From: Leptodontidium sp. MPI-SDFR-AT-0119
Taxonomy: Eukaryota > Ascomycota > Leotiomycetes > Helotiales > Leptodontidiaceae
Direction of reading: 5' to 3'
DNA: 64,000 nt
NCBI GenBank assembly: GCA_020726505.1
Contig: JAHLEZ010000020.1
Location: 682,001-746,000 of the forward strand
The position numbers and the translations under genes are program-made. The notes beneath the pieces were generated by a model. That model was not told the DNA's origin. It saw only the letters and a list, made by a program, of their open reading frames with translations, and did no database searches. Shown here in pieces: positions 20,604 to 33,593 of this stretch (the stretch's first letter is position 1; each line of letters begins with the position of its first letter).

Positions 20604-22976
20604 TCTTTAGTGTATGCTATGTGGGGTTCATTACAGTTGCAACATTTGTATATAGTGTGCTCGCAGGGGCTACCTATGATATTGCAAGTTGGGCATGTAT
20701 GCTCTCGGGTATGGTGTTTAGCAGCGCAAAAAGCGCAGTTTGGCTCTGTTTTAGGGCATCTTTGCTGGAGATGGCCGAATCCAAGGCATCTAGTACATTG
20801 AGTGGAGGGGAGCACATGACGGAGCTTTTCAACTCTAACACTTACTCCGCCAATGTTGAGTCGGTTGCGAATAGCTCTGGTTTGTTCCTCTTCTGTGGCG
20901 AAGGCGATTATCATTGAGGCGGCTTTTTGAGGTCCCAACCTTTTGCTTTCTGACGTGAGCCAGTAGGGGGTGCCTACGATGTTAAGGTTAAGTGATTTAT
21001 TGAAGGTGTTAATCTCGTCACGTATCATTTGAGGCATTTCGGGGGTGTCAAGCTGTAGAGTCACTCCGTGAACTGCAACTTTGAAGAATGAGATATCTTT
21101 CTTTGCTTCCTTGAATTGGATGAATTTGGCGAGTATATCGCTTTGTTGAATGAGGTATTCAGCTGAGTATTCGGCTGTGGTTGTGAGGATTAGGTTTTGT
21201 GCAATTGACTTGGTGATTGTCGCTAGAACTGGTGTAATAGTGTGGCGTTGTTTGCTGAGTTCTTCGTTGATTTTGGATCGCAGTTCCAGTGGGTTGATGT
21301 CGGTGAAGCTGGTGAGCGTGTGTTTAATTAGTATAACCGTATGATCTCGTTTGAGCTGCTTTTTCGCCTTGAGTTGTTGCTGGCGGTTGGGTTTTGGGTC
21401 TAGTATTGTAACTCTCTTGCCGTGTTGGGACGTATTAAATTGAGCGCTGAAGAGTGGTCTGGGTAAGGATTCGGTAGGGGCGCCTTCGTCGGACGAGTCA
21501 GAACTGGAGGGAGTGAAAGATGTATTGATGGCTTCTCTAGGGAAGTGTCTAGAGGCTTTGGCAATGATTTGTTCCATATGGTTCGCCGCGTTGACAATCA
21601 TATTGCTTGCTTTGGTTATAGGAAATCCACTATTGATTTGTTCCATGGTGGCGAGTACTTGGATGAAGCTGTTTCGGTACTCAGGTTCTTGCACCTTCGA
21701 GACTATCAGAGCTAGGTCGTTCATAATACGGTCTGAGAGACCCCTGATTGTAGTTGGTTCTCCGTGACGGAGGAATTTGGCAGTTGGGAGTTCCATGGGG
21801 GCCTCTGAGGGGCGTTTAGACTTCCAAATTGGGGATCGGTGAGGTCTGGCAGAATGAGTTGAAGTGGAAAAGCTTGGCTGGGAGCCTCCATTTGTGAAGG
21901 ATGGGATGTTTAGGAAGCCAGGAGAGTTGCTTTGGTTGAGGTTTAGTTGGGAACCTCTAATTGTATTGTTGATAGGGCTGGACGGTGCGTGTCCACCGGC
22001 AGGGTGGTGGTTGTTGAGACGGGGGGTGTTTGGTGTACTTAGGTCTGGCCAATGAATAAATGAACGTGAAAATTCGCTGAATTTTCATCCATTCAGCTGA
22101 ATTAGGGGTGGCTGAATTGAACGCTGAACTTGGGGGTGGCGAACAATGAAAAGAGGGCCCAGTTCATTGAAAATAAGTCTATTTATATGTGATTTTGGAG
22201 GGGTATTTATGCCTTAGATTCTTAGATATTTGTCCACTTTCCCACCCGAAATTACATGATTTCCATAACTTAATGAACCTCTGACTTACTAATCAAGCTC
22301 AATTCTGAGGCTCTTGATTAGCTCTTTAGTTGATCTTTTTCACTTTATACGTACGTTGCTTTTCTTCCAATTAAGCTCTAGCTCGCTCCCTGAACTCGTT
22401 GCGGATTAACATTTGACAATAAGCTCATTGATTCTCGTTGCTTTATACGCCAACAGACCAGCTTATTGTCGTCGGGGAGAGGCTCTCTTAATTAAAGTTA
22501 GTAGGGGTATTAATCTTTTAAGAGGGGATCTGCTTTGTCGACTGTTTTGGGCGTGTTACATAATGAGAATCCGAGAAACGACGCTAATATAATATTAATA
22601 TATCTTTATAACAAATAATAGGAATAATATCGGAATAGGTGCATTCGATTCGGCGTACCTTGATTGACAAATTTGTACCTTGAATTCGTTGATTTCATAA
22701 AAATATGTCCCGTATAGTCTTAAGCGGTCTGATCCGTCACGGGAAAATCACGGGATTTTAGGTATATTTTCATTTAAATTCAATGAAAATTCATTGAATT
22801 ATTCAGATTAGAATGAATTGAACGCTGAACTTTATGCGTTAGAATGAAATGAATGATGAAAGTCAAGATGTGTTTTCATTTATTCATTGGCCAGACCTAG
22901 GTGTACTGTGGGCAGACGAGCCTAAAATGACTGGCCCTGAAGGGAGGTCTAGGTTGTCTATATTCATTGCGGACAT
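20579..22976 (-). mobile_element. LINE ORF1 (gag-like, zinc knuckles), split by a hAT MITE
   Basis: Starts at the ATG 22976 (MSAMNIDNLDLPSGPVILGS), is interrupted by the insertion at 22040-22899, and continues from 22031 to the stop at 20579. Leaving out the insert and one copy of its 8-bp target duplication gives 1530 bp, a single 509-residue frame. The C-terminal end carries three CCHC-type knuckles (CTRCLGFGH, CAFCAAKHH, CCNCNEPH with following Cys), as in ORF1 nucleic-acid-binding proteins of fungal LINEs. The frame itself is intact apart from the insert. Confidence 0.82.
22040..22899. mobile_element. hAT-type non-autonomous element (860 bp) with 8-bp target duplication
   Basis: The termini TAGGTCTGGCCAATGAATAA and its inverse TTATTCATTGGCCAGACCTA mark the ends. 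The flanks are GGTGTACT at 22032-22039 and GGTGTACT at 22900-22907, a perfect 8-bp duplication typical of the hAT superfamily. The interior is AT-rich with no transposase. It inserted into LINE ORF1 after the LINE had arrived. Confidence 0.88.
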
Positions 22977-23625
22977 GTTGGAAAGATCTTAATATGGGTA
23001 GAGGAAGGTATTTCGTGTGATTATTATGATTTAGAGGCGTTGCGGGGTGAAGGGTTGTAGGATGTGGTGTTTTTAGTGATTTTACCGATTTTTGGCGACG
23101 ACGTGAATCAACAACCAGTTGTCGTAGACAACTGGTGGAAGCTTGAAAAAGCTCGAAGAGCTGTGGTGAGACGAATGGATTAGCCAGATATGGGCGTATT
23201 CGAAGAAATTTCTTTGAAGATGTAGCTTGAGATATGCACGAGTGCTGTCCAAGTGAACTTTTTGATGGCAAGTTGCTAAAATTGCCACCCAGTCGTCCTG
23301 GTCTTGGTCTGCGCTACTTGGCCCTATTTACCACAGTCGAACGCAAGCACACAGCAACAAGTGCTTATGATTACGAAAACCGAGGCTTAGGCTGTTGGTC
23401 TAAGGGGTGAGTTCGATTTGGATAGTTCAACATGTCAAAAGGAGGCGAGGAGCCGAGGTGTCGGTGATTGCAGAGAGATGACAGTCACGAGAATCTGCTG
23501 AGGATCATAGGAATCGTTTATCATTTCTATTGCTAAGAAGTTGTTCGCCCTCTCTTTTTCCAAAGTTGTTGCCTTTGTTGGACATTGTTTCCCCTGACAT
23601 CTTTGAGATTCACCTCGTCATCGCC
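22977..23625. other. LINE 5' untranslated region and flank
   Basis: Directly upstream of LINE ORF1. A perfect hairpin (ACCAGTTGTC, loop GTA, GACAACTGGT) lies at 23114-23136 and would be part of the LINE transcript. No gene seen. Confidence 0.4.
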
Positions 23626-24078
23626 TCAAAAAGTCCCTCCACTAGTATAGATACAAACATAAAATCTTACACTAGGATTCTCATCGCCGGTTCTAGAAGA
23701 AAGGGGGTGATGAAATTCATCATCGAATTTATCTCCAGGTGAGTGATAGTGCCAACCTCTCAGATCATCCCAATCAATCAATTGACCTGGGGTGTCTGCA
23801 AGCTTCACAATGATATCCCTATCAATAATTGCCTTGTCGACGTCCTGGAAGAGCTTTCGCGGTGTTTTATTCTTCGGGAGTCTTCCTTTGACCTTATAGT
23901 CAACGAAATCTTTCCAAGGACCTTCATTATATGCCGCCTCGTCCCGGATGAAGTATGTTTGGACGCCAGCGGAAGGATCTGTAATAATGTCGGCAGGGTG
24001 GATGCGGCGATGTCCGCCATTGGTGCCGAACTTGTACTTAATAGCTTCATTGACAAGTCGTGTCAATCGATTTTCCAC
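23626..24078 (-). CDS. Hypothetical protein or fragment, 150 codons
   Basis: An open frame of 150 codons (… RLTRLVNEAIKYKFGTNG … PSAGVQTYFIRDEAAYNEGP … DWDDLRGWHYHSPGDKFDDE) with balanced composition. No ATG starts it in place; the frame is open upstream to about 24140, so an upstream exon or truncation is likely. I do not recognise a family. Its position next to the LINE suggests it may be a remnant. Confidence 0.35.
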   Translation of the reverse strand: MENRLTRLVNEAIKYKFGTNGGHRRIHPADIITDPSAGVQTYFIRDEAAYNEGPWKDFVDYKVKGRLPKNKTPRKLFQDVDKAIIDRDIIVKLADTPGQLIDWDDLRGWHYHSPGDKFDDEFHHPLSSRTGDENPSVRFYVCIYTSGGTF

Positions 24079-24340
24079 CTCTTCGATTGTGTTGGAAAAG
24101 GTTACTATGGTTGACGATTTGAGGGACGGTAAAATTTTAGATATTCAACCGCTGCAGAAGGAAATAAACATAAACAAATGTTGGTATTGAATATGTATAA
24201 TGATCTAAGGACAGTAGTACGCACTCAGTTTTGGACCAAAGTTCTCGTGTTTGTATCAAACTTTTATTGCCATTTCAGAAATGTTGTCCGCTGGTTGATA
24301 CTTTGATGAATGGTCGTCAACCCGTACTTTCAGGCTGAGC

Positions 24341-24443
24341 TCACCACCCCGCTTTTAGTGCCGCGCCTCAAAACCCCGCTTCGGTGACCACCCGCTTCAG
24401 TGACCACCCCGCTTTAGTGACCACCTCGCTTCACACTAGGTGG
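24341..24443 (+). repeat. Degenerate tandem repeat CCACCCCGCTTTAGTGA
   Basis: About five imperfect units of 16-27 bp, for example CCACCCGCTTCAGTGA and CCACCCCGCTTTAGTGA. It ends about 160 bp before the receptor ATG at 24606. Related words recur at 49381-49495 and 58415-58545. Confidence 0.6.
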
Positions 24444-24605
24444 CAAAACAAATTTGTAAACATTCCATGCTAAGTAATTCTATACAATTCATCAAATCTG
24501 CCCATTTTCTGAGGCACATCTAAACCTGGCTTTCGTCCCTAGATATTTACAAACATCTTCAAAGAAAACTAGATCTGGCAGTTCCAGGTCTTCAACACTT
24601 GTATT

Positions 24606-26145
24606 ATGGCAATCGCGCCCCCTGTCGCAAAAATGAACCTCGCCAACAGAGTCCTACCAACATGTGCTGTAAGTTAGGATTCTTGATCTTATTTCTATAT
24701 ACTGAGAGAATAGGTCCAATGTATAACCGAGTTGACCACCAAATTGCCCAGGATGCTGGCAACTGAACCGCACATGTGCACGGATCAACAGATGGGTGAT
24801 AGTCTTGAACTCTGCGTGAGTGGGACCTGCACGATCAAAGAGGCTCTTTGTAGGTCTGTTTTCATGAAGCTTTGGGAGGATAACTGATATCATTAGCGAC
24901 TAAATACATTACGGAAAGCATCTGTAACCGGCCACTACGAAACAGAACCAATATTGTTTCCATCACCGCAATCGTTGGAGTGTCCCTTGCTTTGCTGGCC
25001 GTAATGCTACGCTTCTTGTCGAGGATGAAAAGTCGAAAACCCGGAATGGACGACTGGACTATGATTATTGCAATGGTTTGAATGCCTAGGTTCGAAATAT
25101 ATGCTGGTAATGACTTTTTCCTGGTAGGGATTTGTGATTCCGCTCTCTGCAATGGCTATCATACGTATGTCAATAAGGATATTACACGTTCCCGAATTAA
25201 AAAATGCTAATATATTAACGTAGTTGCGAACCATGGACTTGGAAAGGATATCTGGTCTGTGCCTTTTGAGAATATAACTCATATTCTATATGTAAGTCTA
25301 GATCAACTTCGTGATTATTCTAAACTTGTTTAGATATTTTACATCAGCGAGGTACTGTATCTTGGGAGTTCGACGATAATACGGGTGTCGATACTATGTC
25401 TTTACCTTCGAATTTTCTCCCAGGGACTGCTGAGAAGAATAACGCATGTCGCTACGGTGGTAAATCTTCTCTACGGCACGGCTTTTATTACTGCTTCAAT
25501 ATTCCAATGTATTCCAGTCCACGCCGCTTGGACGAGCTGGGATAGCACGGTTCCGGCTAAATGCATCAATGCAAATGCAGTCGGATGGACAAGCGCCGCA
25601 ATCAATATTATTCTTGATGTAGTTACTGTTATCCTCCTATTACTAGAGTTGACAAGACTCGCGATGTCATGGGAACAAAAGATTCATATATTAGTCATGT
25701 TTAGCCTCGGATTTCTGTAAGTACTTAAGAATCAAAGTTCCAAGACTTGCCCCTAATACAGGAACAACTAGAGTCACTATCGTCAGCGCATTGCGACTGA
25801 CATCGCTGGTCAAGTTCGCAAACACTCATAACATAACTTGTAAGTTCCTTTTGAAACGTCGATATACAGGGATTAACCATGGAGGCAGGGGATTATGTTC
25901 CTGTGGGATATTGGAGCTCCATCGAGGTGCATGTCAGTGTTATCTGCGTATGCTTACTAACCCTACCTTCTCTCTTCAGGAGAAAAGCACCAGCTACTAG
26001 ACAGGACGATCTGGCTCTACCGCCGGATCCGATTCCTCGCAAGCCAAAGAACAGTCATTCGGATGTCCTCCTACTTCTGAGGCTGGTAACCATCGATGAG
26101 CACAAAGGCGTCGATCAAGATCAAATCTCTCAAAGTTTCAAGTAG
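24606..26145 (+). CDS. CFEM-domain PTH11-like seven-TM receptor
   Basis: Eight exons (24606-24668, 24714-24853, 24919-25075, 25128-25164, 25224-25291, 25334-25716, 25772-25839, 25889-26145) total 1173 bp and give an uninterrupted 390-residue protein. The N-terminal CFEM cysteine pattern is visible (LPTCAVQCITEL, HMCTDQ, ELCVSGTCTIKEAL). The membrane part follows the fungal rhodopsin-like/PTH11 pattern: MDDWTMIIAM, ANHGLGKDIW, RVSILCLYLRIF, VGWTSAAINIILD, VTIVSALRL and WDYVPVGYWSSIEVHV. Such receptors sit in the plasma membrane and sense host or nutrient cues. The exon 2 donor is an unusual GTCTGT; the exon 7 acceptor was chosen to keep the frame. Exon lengths are consistent throughout, so I regard it as intact. 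Confidence 0.85.
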
Positions 26146-27352
26146 ATGATAAAACCTCAACGACGAATGATACCTTTCTTTAAGTCAGCTGCTTCGCGTG
26201 CGAGTAATATCGTGATATTTGCTTGAATATGGGTCATGCTTGAATTTTACCGTGCCAGAAACCCCTCGAAGGAATTCTCGAATACTAGGGGACGAAAAGG
26301 ATAATCGGACTTATTTGTTCACCAGATTATTGGACTGTTTGGAGGGGTCGCCCTTTCTTGTCTTAACACATCCTCTGGGAAGCGTGTGGTAGTACTCGTT
26401 ATTCTCGCATCAAGCTCAGTTTGTGACTGTTGAAATAAATCGTTCACTATCGGGCTTATTATGTTAGGATTCACAGATTGCAGTCAGCAGATACGGTCCA
26501 CGATACTCCATGCGGTTCCCGAGATGTAGGTGGGGACCTAGTTGTGGAGTCGTGCCTAAGCGAAGGGCGATGCACCAAGTGATGTGAAATTTGCTGCTTA
26601 TAAGCGCTACTGACCCCAGGTTCGCAAATTCTTGTGTTCCGTTTTCTTGCACAAGGCCTCCCATACACTAGACTTCTCACACAAAGCAATCCACCTCGGT
26701 TTACGAACGAGATCACTGCGTTATTCTTGCTTTAATCGGCAAATACTTCTAGCCGCAGCTTATATTTATCGATACGTTGCGATAGAAGACGTGGCGGAGA
26801 AAGTTGAAAGTATTAAGAAACGACTCAATAGACTGGTCGAAAATTTCAAGACATTTTTCAGCAGCAGGAATGGAGACTACCGCTTAACGCATACGAACAG
26901 TGTGATCCTTCAGTAAAGTTCAAGGTAATGAAGATATCTGAAATGTGGAGACAGATGATTGTTGCAGTCAGGGACATATTACACGACGAGGAAGTAACTG
27001 CCTTCTGTGGAACGAATTTTCTACGAGGGCAAGGAAAGAGCTGTGCTTGTAGTGTATGTAGTAGATAGACGTTGGCATAGATAAGAGAGAAATTCGATTA
27101 GACCCAGACTCGCTGTGTGAACGAGCCATGATAGGAAAATTTCCTACGGTGGCCCGTGCACACCCTACCGTGAGCTTCCAATCAATACCGGAATCGATCG
27201 TCTTCCTCCGACAGAGCTGGAAGATCCCCCCACACCCTTAGCCTGCCTTGCGCGTCAAGAGACGCGCCTTCATTGCTTATCTAGATACTATCGTAGGTTT
27301 TCCTTATATGGCTAATCTCATTATTAGCAACGCCTAACTCGTCCTTTGGGAT
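26146..27352. other. Intergenic, no supported gene
   Basis: Frames of up to 94 codons (26632-26916 plus) are present but unrecognised. No repeats or RNA genes seen. Confidence 0.4.
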
Positions 27353-29790
27353 CTAAATGACGGGACGAGCCGAAGTCAGAGCTTCATCTTTGGGCTCCGA
27401 TTGAGATATGTCAGGCAAAACTGCTAATCTCTTCAGCATTCCTCGATACCTTTGGGTCCGCTGTGCCTTACCTTCAATGCCAACTTGATCCCCTGGCTGC
27501 TTGATAACCTTCGCAAACGGCAGCCAGTGTAGCTTATGTCCATGGTTCAAGGTGTAATGAAATAACCCCGTCAACAATGTGGCGAATATCATAATTATTG
27601 CTTGCGCAGTGTATGCAGCTTTGCCGTCCGTGTCGCGCACAAGAAAGAACAATCCGATCAAGCACAGTTCCATAAAATAGACGCCTGTGAACAGCTGGCG
27701 TATTGCAGTAGGGTAAAACAGACTACTAGGAGTGAGACCCGGTTCCGTGAGCATCGGTGGATAGGATCGACAGAGCAACCAAAGAACCCCAAAGTAGATG
27801 ATACCAAAGACTAGAATAAGAGGGGCAATCACTGAATAGATAATGCCTGGAGGAATGTCAGTCGAACTCTGACTTACAAACTGAGAAACGAACCTATGCA
27901 TGCAACATTCGTGAGTACCGGTATGAACGTTCCCCAGTTCTGTAGGCCTACATTTTGGCCTCTTGCCCACTTTTCTTTGGCCGTCTTGTCGAATAGAGGG
28001 GAGAGAACGAAAACGGACAGAAGCCTGTTGACTTCTACGAGGGTCGAGACAACGGTTGTGAATGTATGTATTAAGATGTAAGAGAAGAAGTAATTGTATG
28101 CCTTGGGCAGATTCTGAGCAAGGACTACCGGGGTCGACGTAATGTTGTCTTTTAAGTCTCTAACGAGAGTTGTGATGCCTGCTGAGAGGGAAACGGTGAG
28201 GAAAACCTGCACAAATAAGAACGTATAGTAGTAGATCTGAACGTGGTTTTCGACAACTTGACGCGAATGGTGTCCTTGTACATTCGCAAGCAGGCGTATT
28301 ACGACTGGGACCGCGGCAGTGATCAGGGCTAGCATTGCGGGAGGCAGAACTCCTTGAATGACCGCTACTAACCAACTTGGGATTGAATTGATCCATCGCA
28401 GCTATGGCACTACCTTAACCAGGTATTCGATCTGAGAAATCGACCCTATGATTGTAACAGGGAATGCGAACCTAAGGGTAAGCAAGGCGACGAGGAAATA
28501 GACAACGGACGTTCGGATGCAATGCTGCCACTAGCTGATCGACACGTTGCGCCAAATTGTATCGGTTGCCACAGTTCCCTGCTTAAGCGTCCATGTGGGG
28601 GGAACTCGAGCCTTAAGTGCCAGAGTCGCAAGCGGTATCGAGAGGGCTCTGTTAAAATACACTAAAGCTGAGTTTATCGGAGGAAACTCATTCGGGTGGA
28701 GTTGATACTAATCGATCTCGAGATTGTGTCGCGCAACTTCTGCACGCAGATGATGGATAGCATCCACGCGAGGCCCTAGAAGAGGCATGGCCGGCAGCCA
28801 TGGGGAGAGTGGGAGTCGTATGGACGGGCGATCATTGTGATGTAGGTACTTCATCTAAGGAGGCAAAGATGTGCTATCATCGTCAGGGTTGGTACCCTCC
28901 ACTCGCTGAAGAAACTTCCTTTGATGATTTGCCTTTATTATGAGCGTGGTCTCTGTAGCCTCCAGCTTCCTTATCAATGCGTCTCGACGGCATAGTTTCG
29001 TGCGTAAACTAGAAAAATCCCGATTTATCGTTACTCTATGTACGCCCCCGCAGATGTTACGAAAACGTCGCTTGATTTTGTTGGCGGAGAGCTGCTTTGC
29101 CGAAGTGGAGGTAAGGAGGAGACATGATCCTTTGCAGCCGTCCCATCCAAAGCTACTCTGGAGTCTAGCATAATCCAAGAGTTCACTCTGAATAGTGTAA
29201 CAGATTGAAATGATAACAAACATGGCAAGTACTAGGTGAACCCAGTACTTCCCTGTGTGCGAAAGACTAATATTGGAATAGCTTAAGCGATCCAATCCTC
29301 GAACACCTCCAAGTTCATTCCTGCCATTAACTATATTTAATGGAAGAAGCACTGGCAGTATTACTAGTCCAAGAACGATAAAAATCTTCAATATAGTCTG
29401 TAAATATCGGTCGAAGAGGTAGTTTTGGAACCCTGACGCATGTTTCAACTCGGGGTCCGGAATTGGCGAGAGGAGTATCCGCAGTTGTAGCGGAACTGGC
29501 TTCCATTTCGTATCTAGGACCTGACGTGCTCGTTGGTGACTTTAGATTAGTATGGTTGTCTTAAACATTCACTGAGAAAACCTACTAGTACTCGGGACAT
29601 TTCCATTTGAGAAGTATGTACGCCATGAGCCCCAATGCAAGGATTGCTCCGGATGTTGTAAGAGATGCGAGGAAGGTGGCTAATGACTCGCCCTGGGAAC
29701 TCTGCGCTTTCCCAGCAGCTTGATCTAAAACATCGTTAACCCTGTTACTTATAGTTGGAAGTGAATAGGAGTGTAGATGGGAAGGAAACC
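27353..29790 (-). pseudogene. CSC1/OSCA-like calcium-permeable channel (RSN1_7TM), stop-riddled
   Basis: The order of the family is complete. An N-terminal membrane segment (ESLATFLASLTTSGAILALG, KWKCPEY) comes first, then RARQVLDTKWKPVPLQLRIL and GLDRLSYSNISLSHTGKYW. A cytosolic loop (RVDAIHHLRAEVARHNLEID, NSALVYFNRA) follows, and the seven-TM core contains PKAYNYFFSYILIHTFTTVV, APLILVFGIIYFG and FTGVYFMELCLIGLFFLVRD. Introns near 29585-29540 and 27890-27845 rejoin the frame. In-frame stops lie at 28855-28857, 28708-28710, 28531-28533 (in SIS-stop-WQH) and 28402-28404 (in VP-stop-LRW); the last two stand where Trp is expected. No start ATG is clear. The protein would be a mechanosensitive or osmosensitive cation channel; this copy is dead. 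Confidence 0.82.
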
Positions 29791-31701
29791 TGTGAGTCGA
29801 CTGTAACTTATAGAGAGACCAGGGATGATGGTTCTCATAAAGCCAACCTTCCGAGACCACCCTAAGGATGTATTACATAATTCGCCAACGCTGAAACGCA
29901 GCGGTCATTAGGCCATCTTGTTACTGCCCCTAATGATTATAGACTATACATATGTTGCCTCCTTGATGACCCCACATAATTATTGCAAATTTGGGAAATT
30001 TCAAGCGATAGTAGATTCGGCGTGACCGCCGACCTCTCGATGGTATATTGTGTGGATAGGCTGTGTTTTTCGCTGCCTTGTTACTCTGACTTGAGACGGA
30101 TGAATTTTGAGTCGCCCAAAAAAACTTTAGTGTTCGTAAGAAAGCTGGTCAAATTGTAGGCTTCAGATATGAGTGATACCTAAACGAGGATCCTGAATCG
30201 GAATTTCAGAGCAGGAAGTCAGAGATATCATCATTATTAATGTCCACAATCTTCACACTAAGACCTCTAATATCCTCATCGTCGATTTCTACCTCCGACT
30301 GAAGAGAGTTGTCACCAGAATCTTCACTCTCCTCTTCGTCAAATCCATTCTCACTTAAACTTTTATAGCCAATGCCCATGGCCTCGCCTTCGCTCCGCGC
30401 TTCATTAGACTCGCCTCTATTGATATCCTTAACACCTACGTCTATGTGCTTGACCCCTTCATTATCTGTCTCCACTTCGTCATCCACATATTCGCTATCT
30501 TTAGACTCCAATGACGAAGTGTCGCCATCGGTCATAAACTATGAAGCTGCCCGACACCTGAGACTCTCCGAATCCTTAGGACCTACCCATAGGTCTACTG
30601 TCGAAACATTGGGTTTGTCTACATTGCTAGTGACAAGACGTAGTACTATTCTGTTAGCATGCTCCAAAAGGACCAAGGGGCCTGCTTACCTTCGTTACTA
30701 AGTCCTGCTTGAACTGGTAATATCATGAGATTAATCAAGTAATCTATATTGAACCCTACATCGTTGACTAATAGACGCCCCTTTTTCTCCCACGTTCGCT
30801 TCTCATCACAGAGATTGTTCTATTCAAACAAAACATCTCTATCGACGGGTGAGCATTCAAGGCTGCCCTCGTCGAATTGGGCTTGAAGAAGCTCATTAAT
30901 GTAATGCCACGAGTAGCTATGTCCCTCTATGATACCGTGTAGCTCAAGAAGCACTTGTTGCTTTGATAGATTCTCTACCCGGAGGACTTGTCGCACTGCC
31001 TACCTTTCGAGGTCGTGGAGGGTATTGTTGTCGTGTACTATGTTGTCGAGTGGTTGGGCAGTTTCTATTCGGATTCGAATCACAACCGGCTTTGAGTGAA
31101 GGCAAAGAGAATCTCGGATTGTCTTGCATTTTTATATCGGATATCTAATACTCTAGTCGGTCAACTTAGCGCTCAACGCTAAGTGTTGTAAGCGAGTCGT
31201 CAAGGGCCTGAATTTTCGAGTGGGGCAAGACTCGTTTAAGATTACTACTAGGTGGGTCGTCACTGCCCTCAACTCAAGGCGGGTCAGCGAACAACCACCT
31301 CGCCAGTCTCGGTACGACCGTTGAATCAGGTTGACCACGCCGGCAAGTCGCAACTTTAGCGCAACATCATTGTGGGGCGGACTTTTGAAAGTCAATTTAT
31401 GTTTTCTTGCGAAAATCGGCCAAGACTAGTGTTTTCTAGAGCTCGGGTTGTAGATGTTGAAGTATCTTCTATGAGGTTGCAGAGGACATGTATATAGTTT
31501 ATGTCAACGGTACTGGAAGATTGTTCAGTCGATGGAAGGTCTTTTCAATCTTCTATATTGAAACCTCTACAATCTATTCTATACTTCACGGACGACTCCC
31601 GATGTCTATTTCGACCACCTCACTCCCGAAAACAGAAATTCGTGTACTGAAATTGTTGGCTGAGATAGTTGAGAACACGACCACTCGAAGTTGTTGGCTA
31701 A
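29791..31701. other. Gene-poor region with one acidic open frame
   Basis: The only notable frame is 30535-30206 on the minus strand, 109 codons from an ATG, very rich in Asp, Glu and Ser (MTDGDTSSLESKDSEYVDDE...). It has no recognisable domain and could be an exon of a lost gene. A small perfect hairpin (ACTTAGCG and CGCTAAGT) lies near 31164-31184. I find nothing else. Confidence 0.35.
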
Positions 31702-33190
31702 CTAGCCGGTCACGATGACCACTGACGTTACGTAATGCGTTGTTGCTGGCAGAGTGATCGTTGTGTATGATATGGGAACAGAATCGCCGAGGTTTTCACC
31801 CGCCGTAGGTAATGCCGGGTCATTCTTTGAAGTCGAAGACGAAAGTGCGCCAGTCGAATTGGCTGGTGATGTTGTGGCGTTGGCTGTTGGTTTTGTTGAG
31901 GAAACTGGGATACAACCCTCTCCTGGCATACCTGCCCGAAGATTGTCATAGACTGAATCAAGATAGACCAATTGGTTCGAGACGACCCGCAAGTCACCAA
32001 GAACCCGAACTGTGTTCTTGATCAAGCTCTTATCCCCCAGCCCATCTGCGCTGCCCTCCCACCACATAATACCACTAAGTTTCATCTGCTGAATCTAGGT
32101 GGCCTTTTGCTTCCCCGCCATAATGGTGTCGTAACTAATCAACTCCCTTGTCGTAGCATCATAACTATAGCTCGCGTCGGACGCATTGTCGTAGTTCTTA
32201 ACCGCTCCTCTTAATGGAAGGTCTTTATAATCGTAGATGCCAGCCTCCCAGGTACCCTTACTAACGCCATTGAATGGTTTTCCGAGACTATTAGTTGCAC
32301 CGAAAGATCGACCATAGATGGGAACGCCAAGGACAAGTTTATCTGAGCTGACATTTTGGGACAGATAGTATTTGATGGCTGTCTTAGTGTCGAAGGGGGT
32401 CGCAGCCGGATCGCTTGTGGATCTGAAGAGGTTGGCTTGATAGGAAGCTAGAGTACTCCAAGGACCGGCATAGTCCCAGGCCATGAGATTCCAAAAATCA
32501 ACGAACTTGTCCATGTCGGCAATATGTATTGTCTGGTAGTTGGTAGGCCCGGCTGGGCATGTAACTGTCAGTTGGAAGTGATATAGTGGGCTGAGCGAGT
32601 GCCCATAAGCGTCTAGTGCCTCCCTGATGTTTTGAAGGAGGAGAACTATATTTCTAGCCTCAGTATGATCTGCTGGGAATTCCCAATCGATGTCGAGGCC
32701 GTCGAGTCCGAGATTTTTAACTAGTGTGACAGCAGTTGAGGCAAACGCTGTGCGACCTGACACTGTCGATGCTGGCGCGGCAAAATTTGCTGAGTAGCTC
32801 GAGCCACCAATGGAGAGAAGTACTTTGAGATGACGGTTCTTCTTCTTCATAAGATATAACTGCTTGAGGCAGCTATAAATATTGGTTCCTGCCTCACTTG
32901 GAGAATCCTCGGGAAAGGGGATGTCCGTATCGGCCCAAGCATCGGACAAGTACCTAGCTTACAGTATTAGCGGGATCTCTAATAATTGAAGGAATCTTGA
33001 AAGAAGCTCATTAGCTAGACTCACACCTCCCCAGTGTCCGGCTTTATGTTGGCAAAGGCATAGAGGATGTGCGTCAAATTGTCTACTGGGAGGTCTTGCG
33101 GGTTGAACTTTCTGTCATAGATCGCCCTATCGAGACTTTAGCGAGAACACCAACAATCGACGATGAAATATACCAATTGGCATAATATAC
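31702..33190 (-). pseudogene. GH18 chitinase, interrupted by an in-frame stop
   Basis: The catalytic motif GLDGLDIDWEFP (DxxDxDxE) is present and complete, with LLSIGGSSYSANF before it and NLMAWDYAGPW after it, all classic for fungal GH18 enzymes that cleave chitin. An upstream exon ([20 protein letters not shown]) joins through a GT-AG intron at about 33029-32952. After KQKAT a TAG (32095-32097) interrupts the frame; reading on gives MKLSGIMWWEGSADG, the expected C-terminal end of the barrel, then a Ser/Thr-rich tail. The N-terminal strand near 33190 (VYFIVD) is only poorly joined. A TAG readthrough product is unlikely, so I call it a pseudogene. Confidence 0.8.
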
Positions 33191-33593
33191 TACTGAGCGA
33201 AAGGTTGTACTGTTGCCAGCGGCCGGTGTACTGCCGCAGGTGGCCAGCTTGCAACATAGGGAGAATAAGATAAAAAAGTTTGTCTAAAACATTGTGGGCA
33301 AGACGAGTGGGGTGCAATCGACTTTGTTCGGGGTAGATCATAGTATAAATGCATTGATGATGTGGACTAAGCGAGGTAGACACCGAAGTTATCACCTCAA
33401 CTTCCTGCTGGCCACCCGTGTCGCCCTCTTCTTGTGGAACGAGTTTTAATTACAATAGGTTTCAGCGACAAAGAAAGAAACTGAGCGAAGTCTTGGTTGC
33501 GAGCTATGTGAGTCACACAACTTCAACCTCGCCTGCCTAGGATTCTCTCCTCCACTTCCTCTACTTCCTCCACCCGTGTTGCATGTCCCCCTT
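33191..33593. other. Upstream region of the chitinase pseudogene
   Basis: Should hold the chitinase promoter and first exon, but no clear start codon or signal peptide could be assigned. No repeats. Confidence 0.3.
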
